From Muribaculaceae bacterium (GTDB lineage Bacteria; Bacteroidota; Bacteroidia; Bacteroidales; Muribaculaceae), in contig JAFLTS010000005.1 in NCBI GenBank assembly GCA_022509185.1, positions 43,949 to 107,948 of the forward strand: DNA of 64,000 nucleotides, written 5' to 3'. Positions 40,936-50,181 of the stretch are shown piece after piece. The notes under the pieces are model-generated. The model made no database searches. It saw only the letters and a list, made by a program, of their open reading frames with translations, and was not told the DNA's origin. The position numbers and the translations under genes were made by a program. Numbering within the stretch: the first letter of the stretch is position 1; each line of letters begins with the position of its first letter.

Positions 40936-42507
40936 ATGAAAAAATTTTCTCACATATTGTTTTTAGTTCTGATCTCTTTTGGAATTACGGGTTGTATTCA
41001 TAATGACCTACCGTTTCCAAAAATCACACAGACTATAACATCACTTGCGGCTGTGGGTCAAAGCCGGGATGCAAATATTGATTCATTAGGACTCAAGGCA
41101 ACAATATATCTTGAGGAAACAACTGACATCCAGAATGTGAGATTTTCTGAATTTTCTGTATCAACCGGTGGAGAAGCAGATGTAAATCTTCTTGAAGGAA
41201 GTTATGACATGATGCAACCTTTATATGTAAGTATCACCAGGTATCAGACCTATATTTGGGAAATAAACGCTATACAGAATATCGTAAGATATTTCACAGT
41301 AGAGGGTCAGGTTGGAGAAACAGTGGTTGATGCAGCAGCGTGCCGGGTTATAATATACTTACCGGAGAATGCTGATTTATCCAAAGTAAAAATCGAATCA
41401 ATGAAACTTGGTCCCGAAGGAATTACTACTTATGTTCCTAATATTTCATCGGGAGAAATTGATCTGACACATCCTCTAAGAGTTGAAGTGATAGCTCACG
41501 ACCGTACAGAATACTGGACTATTTATGCCGAATTAGTGGAGCAAACCGTCGGAACGGAAAATGTGGAGGCATGGAGTAAGGTAATTTGGGCTTATGGGAG
41601 TTGTGAGGCCGATAAAAGGGGTTCTTTCCAATATCGAGAACAAGGTAATGAAGAATGGGTAGATATCGATTCCTCATGGCTTACGCAAAACGGAGGAGCC
41701 TTATCCTGTTATATTCCCCATCTTAAGCCCATTACAACTTATGAAGTGAGATGTATTTCTGATGGAGAAAACGGGAATATTATCACTGTCACCACACAAG
41801 ACACCATGGATCTTCCTGACGGTTCTTTCGATCAGTGGTGGCTTAAAGACGGCAAAATTTGGTGTCCATGGAATGAAGGAGGAACTCCTTACTGGGATAC
41901 CGGTAACACAGGAGCAGCAACTTTAGGACAAAGTAATGTGGTACCTACTGAACATACAGTTTCCGGAACAGGGCAAGCAGCAGAATTAAATACCAAGTTT
42001 GTAGGGCTTTTTGGTATTGGAAAATTGGGTGCCGGATCAATATACACAGGAAGTTTCAAGAAAGTAGACGGTACGAATGGTATTTTGGACTTTGGAAGAC
42101 CTTTTGACCTCCGTCCTACAAAATTACGCGGTTACTATCAGTATAAGACGGCAGATATAGATTATACCAATTCTGAATGGGAGGATCTTAAGGGAAGACC
42201 GGATACCTGTCATATCTATATCGCTTTGACTGATTGGACCGCTCCCTATGAGATTAGAACTAATCCTAATAACCGTCAACTTTTCAATAAAGATGCAGAT
42301 TATATCATAGCGTATGGTGAATTGCTATATAGCGGCACCATGGATGATTATGCTCCATTTGAAATTGAATTAGAGTATCGGGATTATTTCACTAAGCCAT
42401 CTTATATTCAGATTACCTGTGCAGCATCGAAATATGGTGACTACTTCACAGGTGGAAATGGGGCTGTACTTTATGTTGATGAGTTTTCTTTAGATTATGA
42501 TTACTGA
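40936..42507 (+). CDS. PCMD-type (putative carbohydrate metabolism) domain lipoprotein
   Basis: Lipobox GITGCIHND; C-terminus AASKYGDYFTGGNGAVLYVDEFSLDYDY matches the preceding gene's PCMD-like end. Confidence 0.78.
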   Translation: MKKFSHILFLVLISFGITGCIHNDLPFPKITQTITSLAAVGQSRDANIDSLGLKATIYLEETTDIQNVRFSEFSVSTGGEADVNLLEGSYDMMQPLYVSITRYQTYIWEINAIQNIVRYFTVEGQVGETVVDAAACRVIIYLPENADLSKVKIESMKLGPEGITTYVPNISSGEIDLTHPLRVEVIAHDRTEYWTIYAELVEQTVGTENVEAWSKVIWAYGSCEADKRGSFQYREQGNEEWVDIDSSWLTQNGGALSCYIPHLKPITTYEVRCISDGENGNIITVTTQDTMDLPDGSFDQWWLKDGKIWCPWNEGGTPYWDTGNTGAATLGQSNVVPTEHTVSGTGQAAELNTKFVGLFGIGKLGAGSIYTGSFKKVDGTNGILDFGRPFDLRPTKLRGYYQYKTADIDYTNSEWEDLKGRPDTCHIYIALTDWTAPYEIRTNPNNRQLFNKDADYIIAYGELLYSGTMDDYAPFEIELEYRDYFTKPSYIQITCAASKYGDYFTGGNGAVLYVDEFSLDYDY

Positions 42508-42532
42508 TATTTGAGATTGCTTGAAGAAAGTC

Positions 42533-43828
42533 TCAATGTACCAGGAATGAGTCTATAGAAGTGGAATAATCGGGACTTAATAATGCTCTCTTAATAGCAT
42601 GCGTGAATTTAACGTTTTTGCCCGTGGCATCTCTTTTGGAATATTGTTGGGAAGCCAATATCACCGTATCCGAACCGAGTTTGAGATTAATCTCGTCTAT
42701 AGCATCAGAAATTGTTCTGTATTTTTTACTTAAAATATCATTGTATTCAAATAGATCCGGCTGGATGGCATGATCCGAACTTATATCACTCACCATCACA
42801 CCTCCACGCTTATAACTAATACCCGGAAGAAATATCTTTTCCAAAATATTGAGAGAAGTTGCCACTATTTCAGGAGTTGTGGAAGTTGGGGTATTGAAAA
42901 TAAATGATCCACTATTGGAATATTGGGGCAGATCTTCGCGAAAAAAATTAGATTGAACAAACACGGTGACCATCCCACACACCGTATGCTGTCTTCTAAG
43001 TTTCATTGCACACCGAGAAGCATAGTTGGCTACATGTTCACGAAGTATTTCAAGATCAGTAATCATATCGGGGAATGAACGGCTTGTAACGATAGTCTGT
43101 TTTGTTTTCGTGTCCATCTCATCAACCCCAATTACATCATGACCACGAAGTTCAAGCCAGGTTCTTTCTCCGGGAACATGAAACCGTGTCTTCACCCAGG
43201 CACGTTTCTTTTGAGTGAAATCATAGGCTGAGAAAACTCCTTCAAAATTAAGTTTCCGAGCTATGCGTCTGCCAATACCCCAAACGTCTTTTACGTCAAA
43301 GAGCTTTAGGGCTTTTATACGTTGTTCTTCTGTGCCTATAACACAACATTTGTTATATCCGGAATAATTTTTGCCAAACCTTCCGGCCACCTTAGCTAAT
43401 GTTTTGGTGGGAGCTATACCGATTGTGACCGGAATTCCTGTCCATTTATAAACTTTCTTCGCTAATTCTTCTCCAAATTTTTTCAGGTCTTCTTTCTCCA
43501 TACCATGAAGATCAAGAAAACCTTCATCTATTGAATATTGATGTAATCGTGGCACCTCTTCCCTAATAGTGGCCATGACACGTGCCGACATATCACCATA
43601 TAATTTATAATTAGAGGAAAAGGCTGTGATGCCGGAGTCGGGATATTGTTCAAGCAATTGAAAATAGGGGAGACCTAATTTTATTCCCATTTTTTTTACC
43701 TCGCGGGATAAGGCAACGACACAGCCGTCGTTGTTAGACAAAACTACAACAGGCTTTCGGGTTAATTCAGGTCGAAAAACCCTCTCACAGCTACAAAAAA
43801 AATTATCACAATCAACAAGACCCCACAT
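42533..43828 (-). CDS. Y-family DNA polymerase (UmuC-like)
   Basis: MWGLVDCDNFFCSCERVFRPELTRKPVVVLSNNDGCVVALSREVKKMG, YSIDEGFLDL. The track start at 43837 is a TTG; ATG at 43828. Confidence 0.92.
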   Translation of the reverse strand: MWGLVDCDNFFCSCERVFRPELTRKPVVVLSNNDGCVVALSREVKKMGIKLGLPYFQLLEQYPDSGITAFSSNYKLYGDMSARVMATIREEVPRLHQYSIDEGFLDLHGMEKEDLKKFGEELAKKVYKWTGIPVTIGIAPTKTLAKVAGRFGKNYSGYNKCCVIGTEEQRIKALKLFDVKDVWGIGRRIARKLNFEGVFSAYDFTQKKRAWVKTRFHVPGERTWLELRGHDVIGVDEMDTKTKQTIVTSRSFPDMITDLEILREHVANYASRCAMKLRRQHTVCGMVTVFVQSNFFREDLPQYSNSGSFIFNTPTSTTPEIVATSLNILEKIFLPGISYKRGGVMVSDISSDHAIQPDLFEYNDILSKKYRTISDAIDEINLKLGSDTVILASQQYSKRDATGKNVKFTHAIKRALLSPDYSTSIDSFLVH

Positions 43829-43963
43829 ACTAAACAAAATTAACCAAAATATAAGCGTTATGGGATAAATATCAGTTAAATTTGTAATCTTTTTTACAAA
43901 ATATTGAAAATTAATTTAAATCTCTTTTAAGAAGAAATCATTTCTATCAAGGAAAGCCCGAAA

Positions 43964-45385
43964 ATGCATATAAACGGCGAAGGAATCAGACTTACCATTC
44001 ATAGGTATATAGCAATAGTATCTGTTTTAATAGTACTTACAATGACAGTGCTCGACGGCACCGTTGTAAATGTGGCGCTTCCTATCCTTGCTACAGATTT
44101 TAAGGTTTCTGATTCACAGGCAGTCTGGTTGGTTACTATATATCAATTAATAATCACAATGCTCCTGTTGCCATTATCTTCCTTAGGGGATATATATAGT
44201 TATAAACGTAATTATCTGATTGGAATCCTTATTTTTACATTGGGATCGGCCTTCTGTGCACTTTCACAAAATTTTGCAATGATAGTGGGAGCCAGAGCTT
44301 TGCAAGGTATCGGAGCCGCCTTTGTTATGAGTATGAATGTGGCTCTGGTAAGATTAATATATCCTCCTGAATTCCTTGGAAGAGGTCTTGCTTTAAATGC
44401 TATGGTTATAGCTATAGCATCTGCCGCAGGACCAACTTTAGCGGGAGCAATATTATCGGTTGCCTCCTGGCAATGGCTTTTTCTGATTAATGTTCCTTTT
44501 GGAATTATTGCCTTTCTGATGGGTTATAGGTTTCTTCCACAAAATCCTTCACGAATTCATAAAGTAAAGTTTGACTGGTTAAGTGCCATCGCTAATATTG
44601 TTGTATTCGGGTCGATATTCTATTCTTTAGGAAATTTTGCCAGAAAAGGAGACGTAAGTCCCAGTGTGATTTTATTAGTATTCGGATTAATAACAGGAGC
44701 TTTCTATGTAAGGCATTTGAAAGGTAAGGAAAATCCCATGTTTCCGATTGATCTTTTGAAGATAAAACTATATTTATTAAGTGTGCTTACTTCAACAAGT
44801 TCCTTCATCGGACAGAATATTTCCATGATAGTATTACCCTTCCTTTTTTTGAATGGTCTTGGGTTTTCGGAAATTACTACCGGACTTTTAATGACACCAT
44901 GGCCTCTTGCCACCATGATAGTTTCGCCATTTGCTGCACGGTTTGTAGAAAAACACAATGCCGGTGCCACTGCGGCATGTGGAATGTTTGTATATGCATT
45001 AGGAGTGGTTTTCTTAATGTTAATACCCCAAGAGGGGGTTTCCGAATGGAACATTGCCTGGAGGATGGCTCTATGCGGATGCGGCTTCGGAATGTTTCAG
45101 ACTCCTAACAACATAGTGATGATTTCTGCTACGCCGGTAAATCGATCAGGAGCTGCCGGAGGAATGCAAAGCACTGCACGAATAGGTGGTCAGACATTAG
45201 GAGCCACAATTGTGACTTTGGTTTTTGCATGGATGTCTGTACCTACGGATGCCGGTAGTATTTCTAATGGAGCTCCCGGAGTACGGACAGGATTAATTAT
45301 AGCTTTATGTTTTGCCGTGTTGGCCGGGATATTTAGCTTTAGCCGTGTAAGTTCAATAAAGAATCAGAAAAGCAAGCCAGGGTAA
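43964..45385 (+). CDS. MFS transporter, DHA2 (EmrB/QacA-like) family
   Basis: MTVLDGTVVNVALPILATDFKVSDSQAVWLVTIYQL, 14-TM pattern. Confidence 0.92.
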   Translation: MHINGEGIRLTIHRYIAIVSVLIVLTMTVLDGTVVNVALPILATDFKVSDSQAVWLVTIYQLIITMLLLPLSSLGDIYSYKRNYLIGILIFTLGSAFCALSQNFAMIVGARALQGIGAAFVMSMNVALVRLIYPPEFLGRGLALNAMVIAIASAAGPTLAGAILSVASWQWLFLINVPFGIIAFLMGYRFLPQNPSRIHKVKFDWLSAIANIVVFGSIFYSLGNFARKGDVSPSVILLVFGLITGAFYVRHLKGKENPMFPIDLLKIKLYLLSVLTSTSSFIGQNISMIVLPFLFLNGLGFSEITTGLLMTPWPLATMIVSPFAARFVEKHNAGATAACGMFVYALGVVFLMLIPQEGVSEWNIAWRMALCGCGFGMFQTPNNIVMISATPVNRSGAAGGMQSTARIGGQTLGATIVTLVFAWMSVPTDAGSISNGAPGVRTGLIIALCFAVLAGIFSFSRVSSIKNQKSKPG

Positions 45386-45414
45386 GATAGAAGAGGGAAA
45401 AATTAGAAATCAAG

Positions 45415-45445
45415 TTTGAAAAATGAGAAATAGTTGTTAATTTTG
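45415..45445 (+). promoter_or_regulatory. Putative promoter of tRNA-Ser
   Basis: -33 TTTG (45415-45418), -7 TAATTTTG (45438-45445), spacer 19 nt, 12 nt before the tRNA. Confidence 0.65.
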
Positions 45446-45456
45446 CAATAGTTAAT

Positions 45457-45544
45457 GGAGTGATGCTCGAGTGGCTGAAGAGGCACGCCTGGAAAGCGTG
45501 TATACGCCAAAAGCGTATCCCGAGTTCGAATCTCGGTCACTCCG
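45457..45544 (+). tRNA. tRNA-Ser (anticodon GGA)
   Basis: Acceptor GGAGTGA/TCACTCC, anticodon stem CACGC-CTGGAAA-GCGTG, long variable arm (class II), T-arm CCGAGTTCGAATCTCGG. Confidence 0.97.
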
Positions 45545-45550
45545 CCCAGT

Positions 45551-45580
45551 AAAGCCTGAAAAAACTCAGGCTTTTATTTT
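45551..45580 (+). terminator. Intrinsic terminator after tRNA-Ser
   Basis: aaagcctga / tcaggcttt hairpin followed by a T-rich tract. Confidence 0.7.
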
Positions 45581-45699
45581 TTAAAAGGAATGACGTTCCG
45601 TAATTTTCTTGGTATAACCTTGATATTTTTTAACATCAGGCGTCTTTTAAGAGGTTTTATTGCATTTAATTGTGGATTATCAAATAGTGAATTTCTATT

Positions 45700-46215
45700 T
45701 TAAGGATGCAAATGGAGGGAGTGGTGACATGACGTGATCACATATCCTTCAGCATGATTTATAATAGTTTGGAAAGAAGAAGGATTGTTAATAAGAATAT
45801 TTTGAATAGAAGTGCGGTCATCTAGTCCTTTCCCGGTCAGTTTATAATAACTTTCTTTCCTTGTCCATAGAATGGTAAATGCAAGAGCAGGATCCGAATG
45901 ATTTAAAATACAGTCCATTTCTTGAGGAGAAGAAATATAAAGAGCTAAATCTTTATCGAATGGATTGATACATTCTACATCTATGCCAACGGGATTATCA
46001 GAAATAATACAAGCCACTGCCTTTTTGCAATGGCTTATATTGAAATGAATATTATTCTGAGATGCAAAATAGGGCTTTCCATATTGCCCGACGGATATTT
46101 CCGGTAATTCTGAAAAGCCATATTTGTTTTGTAAACCACTTAGAAGTAATTTACGACTTATTTCTGATTGTTCCTTAAGACTGGTTTCCCTTTTTAATTC
46201 CTCAATATATATCAT
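45700..46215 (-). CDS. 4'-phosphopantetheinyl transferase (Sfp/HetI-type)
   Basis: FNISHCKKAVACII, VGIDVECI, FTILWTRKESYYKLTGKGL. Confidence 0.93.
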   Translation of the reverse strand: MIYIEELKRETSLKEQSEISRKLLLSGLQNKYGFSELPEISVGQYGKPYFASQNNIHFNISHCKKAVACIISDNPVGIDVECINPFDKDLALYISSPQEMDCILNHSDPALAFTILWTRKESYYKLTGKGLDDRTSIQNILINNPSSFQTIINHAEGYVITSCHHSLHLHP

Positions 46216-46514
46216 TTGATATTGAAAAGAGAGGAAAATCCAGTCATTGTGAAAACCTTTTTTATGTTATCATTGAGATTTTCAAGAGTAAGGGAATTCC
46301 CGTTTGGTTTGCAACTTTTAAGAAGGCTGAGGAATAACCTTAAACCACTTGATGAGATATAATTCAAATCCTTGCAGTCAAGTGTTATATTCTTATCTTT
46401 TGCTGTCAGCAATGGCTGGAATTCTTTCTCTGTTTCAAGAGCTGCCGATGTGTCAAGATCTCCTGATAAATTCACAAGAATATTATTCTGGTTCTCAGTA
46501 ATTGTTGTTTTCAT
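46212..46514 (-). CDS. STAS domain protein (anti-sigma-factor-antagonist-like)
   Basis: LSGDLDTSAALETEKEFQPLL; putative phosphoacceptor region DLNYISSSGLRLFLSLLK. Confidence 0.93.
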   Translation of the reverse strand: MKTTITENQNNILVNLSGDLDTSAALETEKEFQPLLTAKDKNITLDCKDLNYISSSGLRLFLSLLKSCKPNGNSLTLENLNDNIKKVFTMTGFSSLFNIK

Positions 46515-46523
46515 ATCCTTAGT

Positions 46524-48785
46524 TTATATTTTGGGTTCAGAATTAAATGATTTGGTCATGGAAAGGATATTAAGATTGCCAACCCTTCGGTAAGAAATTG
46601 AATCAGTTAGTTCCTTTACCAGAAACAGTCCCAGTCCTCCAATTTCACGAAATTCTAAAGTAGAATCGATATCGACTTCTTTTTCAACAGTGGGATCAAA
46701 TTCTCTGCCATTATCTTTAATCTCCACTAAGATTTCCTCCGGCTGAAATTTCAGACTTACAATTATTTTTCCTTTCTCGTCATTATCAAATCCATAATTT
46801 ATAGAGTTGGCAACTACCTCTTCTATCGCCAGTTTCAAATCATTTATAAAATTATCCGGTAATCCCTTATTTCTGCATATTTCTTCAACAAATTTATTTA
46901 GATTAGAAATTTCAGAGATTTCATTTCTCAAAGTTATAGATTTTTCTGTAAAATTATCAGAATTAAGGAATTTGAAGGCCATTAAAGTGAGATCATCGCT
47001 TTGTTCTGCTTTTCCCACAAATTCTTTTACTTTTGTTTTTATAAAATTAACCAATTCCTTAGGGCTTGTATCGGGATGTGATGAATAAAACTGACTTAGG
47101 TATTCAATCATTCTTTTCTCTCCAAATTCCTGCTTCTTTTCATTCATAGCTTCAGTTAGACCATCCGTATAAAGAAAAATTAAGGAGCCTTTCCTCAATT
47201 GAACCATCTGAGATTGAAAATCGAATCCGGAAAAAATACCAAGAGGAAGATTAGGGATCACATTTAACTCCGTCACTCCATTAGAATCCAGAATATAGGG
47301 AGCATCATGTCCAGCATTACAATAATTAAGCCTGCCGGTTTTCATATCTAAGACCCCTAAGAAAAGAGTAACAAACATATCCCGCTCATTAAATTCGATG
47401 AGAGTATTATTCATTCCTGAAACTATTTCAGAAGGAAAGATAGATTCAGCTGCCAAAGCACGGAATAGAGAACGAGCCACAGCCATAAACAAAGCAGCCG
47501 GTACACCTTTCCCACTTACATCTCCTATGCAGAAATAAAGATATTTTCCTTTTATAAAATAATCATAAAGATCTCCGCCCACTTCTTTAGCCGGATCAAG
47601 AGAAGCATCCACTTCTATAGTTTCATGAACACTTTCTATAAAATCAGATTTTGGTAGCATTCCCAACTGTATTCCTGAAGCAATCTCCAGTTCACTTTGG
47701 ATACGTTCTCTTTCAGATGTTACTTTTTCTAATTTCCTGATATTTAAAATAGCTCTGACAATAATCAAAACAAGAATCAAGAATCCCGCGATACTGAGCC
47801 ATAAAATGGTGACCCTCATCTTATGGAAATCACCAAAAATCTCCTTCTCGGAATTAATGATGGCTATAGACCAGCCTGTGTCTTGATCCACGGGCATATA
47901 GTAGGTGAGATATTTATCTCCTTTTTTATCGATTATGACGGTTTCGCCACTTTCTCCCGACATCATACCTTCGTTAAGTGGAAGAAAGGTATTGTTATCA
48001 TAAGCCTCACTCATCTCAGGTATGGTCTTTAGCAGGAAATTACTATCAGCTATCGACATCAATTGTCCCGTTCTTGAAAGGAGTACATGATAACTTGACG
48101 GATAAGCATATTCCGCTGCAAGAACCTCATCAAGCCAATTGAGTGAGATATCGGCATCCAATACAGCTACAATTACACCCTCCTTATCTCTAACCGGAAC
48201 GGAGTAAGTGGTCAGCATCATTTTTGCACCATCTTTGTCAAGATAGGGATTGGTCCACATGGGTTTCCCGGTTTGATAGGGTGTTTTGAAAAATTCACTT
48301 TGAAAATAATCATGGTCTTCCGATCCAAGTTGCATCATAGAAATATTTCCAAGTGAATCTCTTACCGCGTAAGCCTCAAACCAATGTCCTTCCTTAGGGA
48401 AATAGTCCTCTATAAAGGAAACGGAAACACCGGTAATCTTAGGATTAAGTTCCACAATGTTTTTGGCCACTCCATACATAGAATCCGGTTGAGTCAAATT
48501 CCTTATCACATCGTCAGTGTGATTTCTCACTGCAGTTTCCACTTCGTTGAGAATTCCCCTTATTGTGAGGCTTTTTGCAAAGAGTTCATTTTGCGAGCGA
48601 AGCCTCACATCCTCATTTATTTCTTTGCGTGTGAACTGATATTGGATTATATAAATGGCAATAAGCAACAAAGCTGCTACAACGATAAGAATTATACCGT
48701 TGGCACCGATTGCCTCATTTATCTTTTTAAGAGCCCCTTTTTCTCCTCCTAAAGAGGGTAAAGAGAAAGATAACTTATTGTTCAC
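46524..48785 (-). CDS. Cache-sensor SpoIIE/PP2C phosphatase with C-terminal HATPase domain
   Basis: Two TM segments flanking a dCache-like domain (PMWTNPYLDKDGAKMMLTTYSVPVRDKEGVIVAVLDADISLNWLDEV); PP2C motifs EVGGDLYDYF, IGDVSGKGVPAALFMA, LYTDGLTEAMN, SDDLTLMAFKF; HATPase motifs LAIEEVVANSINYGF, VEIKDNGREFDP, GGLGLFLVKE. Confidence 0.94.
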   Translation of the reverse strand: MNNKLSFSLPSLGGEKGALKKINEAIGANGIILIVVAALLLIAIYIIQYQFTRKEINEDVRLRSQNELFAKSLTIRGILNEVETAVRNHTDDVIRNLTQPDSMYGVAKNIVELNPKITGVSVSFIEDYFPKEGHWFEAYAVRDSLGNISMMQLGSEDHDYFQSEFFKTPYQTGKPMWTNPYLDKDGAKMMLTTYSVPVRDKEGVIVAVLDADISLNWLDEVLAAEYAYPSSYHVLLSRTGQLMSIADSNFLLKTIPEMSEAYDNNTFLPLNEGMMSGESGETVIIDKKGDKYLTYYMPVDQDTGWSIAIINSEKEIFGDFHKMRVTILWLSIAGFLILVLIIVRAILNIRKLEKVTSERERIQSELEIASGIQLGMLPKSDFIESVHETIEVDASLDPAKEVGGDLYDYFIKGKYLYFCIGDVSGKGVPAALFMAVARSLFRALAAESIFPSEIVSGMNNTLIEFNERDMFVTLFLGVLDMKTGRLNYCNAGHDAPYILDSNGVTELNVIPNLPLGIFSGFDFQSQMVQLRKGSLIFLYTDGLTEAMNEKKQEFGEKRMIEYLSQFYSSHPDTSPKELVNFIKTKVKEFVGKAEQSDDLTLMAFKFLNSDNFTEKSITLRNEISEISNLNKFVEEICRNKGLPDNFINDLKLAIEEVVANSINYGFDNDEKGKIIVSLKFQPEEILVEIKDNGREFDPTVEKEVDIDSTLEFREIGGLGLFLVKELTDSISYRRVGNLNILSMTKSFNSEPKI

Positions 48786-50130
48786 TACTTAGATTTGTGT
48801 ATTCAGGTATTTTCCCACCCTTCTCATTATGAAGCATAGGTTTCAAAGAATAGGTAACCTTGGCCCCTAAGCATCCGCTTTCATGGAAATATTCCTCCAG
48901 TTTCTCGCTCAAACTTTTCAGTACCTGATCCGGATCCGTTCCGGGATAACATACTCCTCTTATCTGAAGTGTATCAGGCGCGGTCTGTACTACCTGGAAT
49001 TTCATAAGTCCGGGCCATACTTCCGCTTTAGTTATTATAAATACCATTGTGAATTTCTTTCCGGCAAGTGTAAAAGACTGGAATGACCTACCGTCAATCT
49101 TCAGTTCAGGTAAGGAATTGGAATCTTTTGCCGGCAACACTTTAACACGGTCACCAACATAATACCGGATAATCGGTTGAACATAATTACTGAGATCAGT
49201 TACAAGAATTCCATGTGAGAACTGACTAGTGTCTTCTACAGGCTGAAGATTCTCATTCACCGGCTCTATAATCACCCAGTCTTCGTTCAATAACATAGTC
49301 TGACTTCTGTTAGCCATCGCGATCTCACCGCCTTCCGTCATACAGTAATTGTTGATTATTGGACAACCGAATGCCTCACATAATTCCTTATAGCCGGCAT
49401 CAGGAAGTAATTCGGCTGAATTGGCTACCAACTTCAAGTCTGCTTTTAGCCTTCCCTCTTTCTTTTCCTTTGCCAAAAGAATCAGAGAGGAGGAGTATCC
49501 GGTCAGCACATCAGGTTTGAATTCATTGAGACGGTCTACAAGAGTGTCTATATCTTCCAATACCGAAAGCGCCATCATATTATGAGTATAATCAGGGAAA
49601 GCTGCCAGTGCCCTTAAATATCCGTTATAACTTGAAGCACCTGGAGATGTGTGGATAACAGTGGCGATACGATACTTAGAAGGGTTGAGGATATCCGGAT
49701 CTATTCCCCTCATTAAACGCAGGTTAACTAACGCCCCATGAATCTTGTTATGATAATCGTCTCTTACCATCATAAGAGGTTTCCCGGTTGACCCGCTCGT
49801 CTGCAATGCCGTATACTTACCATTGAGCAAAGAATTATCAGAAACATCTCGATCGAGATAATTTCGAATTACTTTGACATTTAACTCAGGGTCAGTGAGC
49901 CATGCATCATAATTATCCTGCATATCTTTCTTTGTAGTGATTGGCAGGTCGGAAAGAGTGAAATTATCGGGTAAATCCTTATATAATTCTTTGAAATAAG
50001 GGGAATTTTCCCTGACATATTCCACTAACTCGTGAAGACGTTGATTCTGCAAGTTTAGGCGTTGACTAGAGGTGATTTTCTCACCTTCTTCAATCAATTT
50101 CACAGCATCTTTATAATCAATAGTTTTCAT
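48775..50130 (-). CDS. PaaK/CapK-like AMP-dependent ligase (phenylacetate-CoA ligase family)
   Basis: ALQTSGSTGKPLMMVRDD, INNYCMTEGGEIAMAN, VTDLSNYVQPIIRYYVGDRV. Confidence 0.87.
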   Translation of the reverse strand: MKTIDYKDAVKLIEEGEKITSSQRLNLQNQRLHELVEYVRENSPYFKELYKDLPDNFTLSDLPITTKKDMQDNYDAWLTDPELNVKVIRNYLDRDVSDNSLLNGKYTALQTSGSTGKPLMMVRDDYHNKIHGALVNLRLMRGIDPDILNPSKYRIATVIHTSPGASSYNGYLRALAAFPDYTHNMMALSVLEDIDTLVDRLNEFKPDVLTGYSSSLILLAKEKKEGRLKADLKLVANSAELLPDAGYKELCEAFGCPIINNYCMTEGGEIAMANRSQTMLLNEDWVIIEPVNENLQPVEDTSQFSHGILVTDLSNYVQPIIRYYVGDRVKVLPAKDSNSLPELKIDGRSFQSFTLAGKKFTMVFIITKAEVWPGLMKFQVVQTAPDTLQIRGVCYPGTDPDQVLKSLSEKLEEYFHESGCLGAKVTYSLKPMLHNEKGGKIPEYTNLSSEQ

Positions 50131-50181
50131 GCGTAATAATTTTGGTTAGCTATTGAATGCAGGAGATAAGCTCTAACAATT

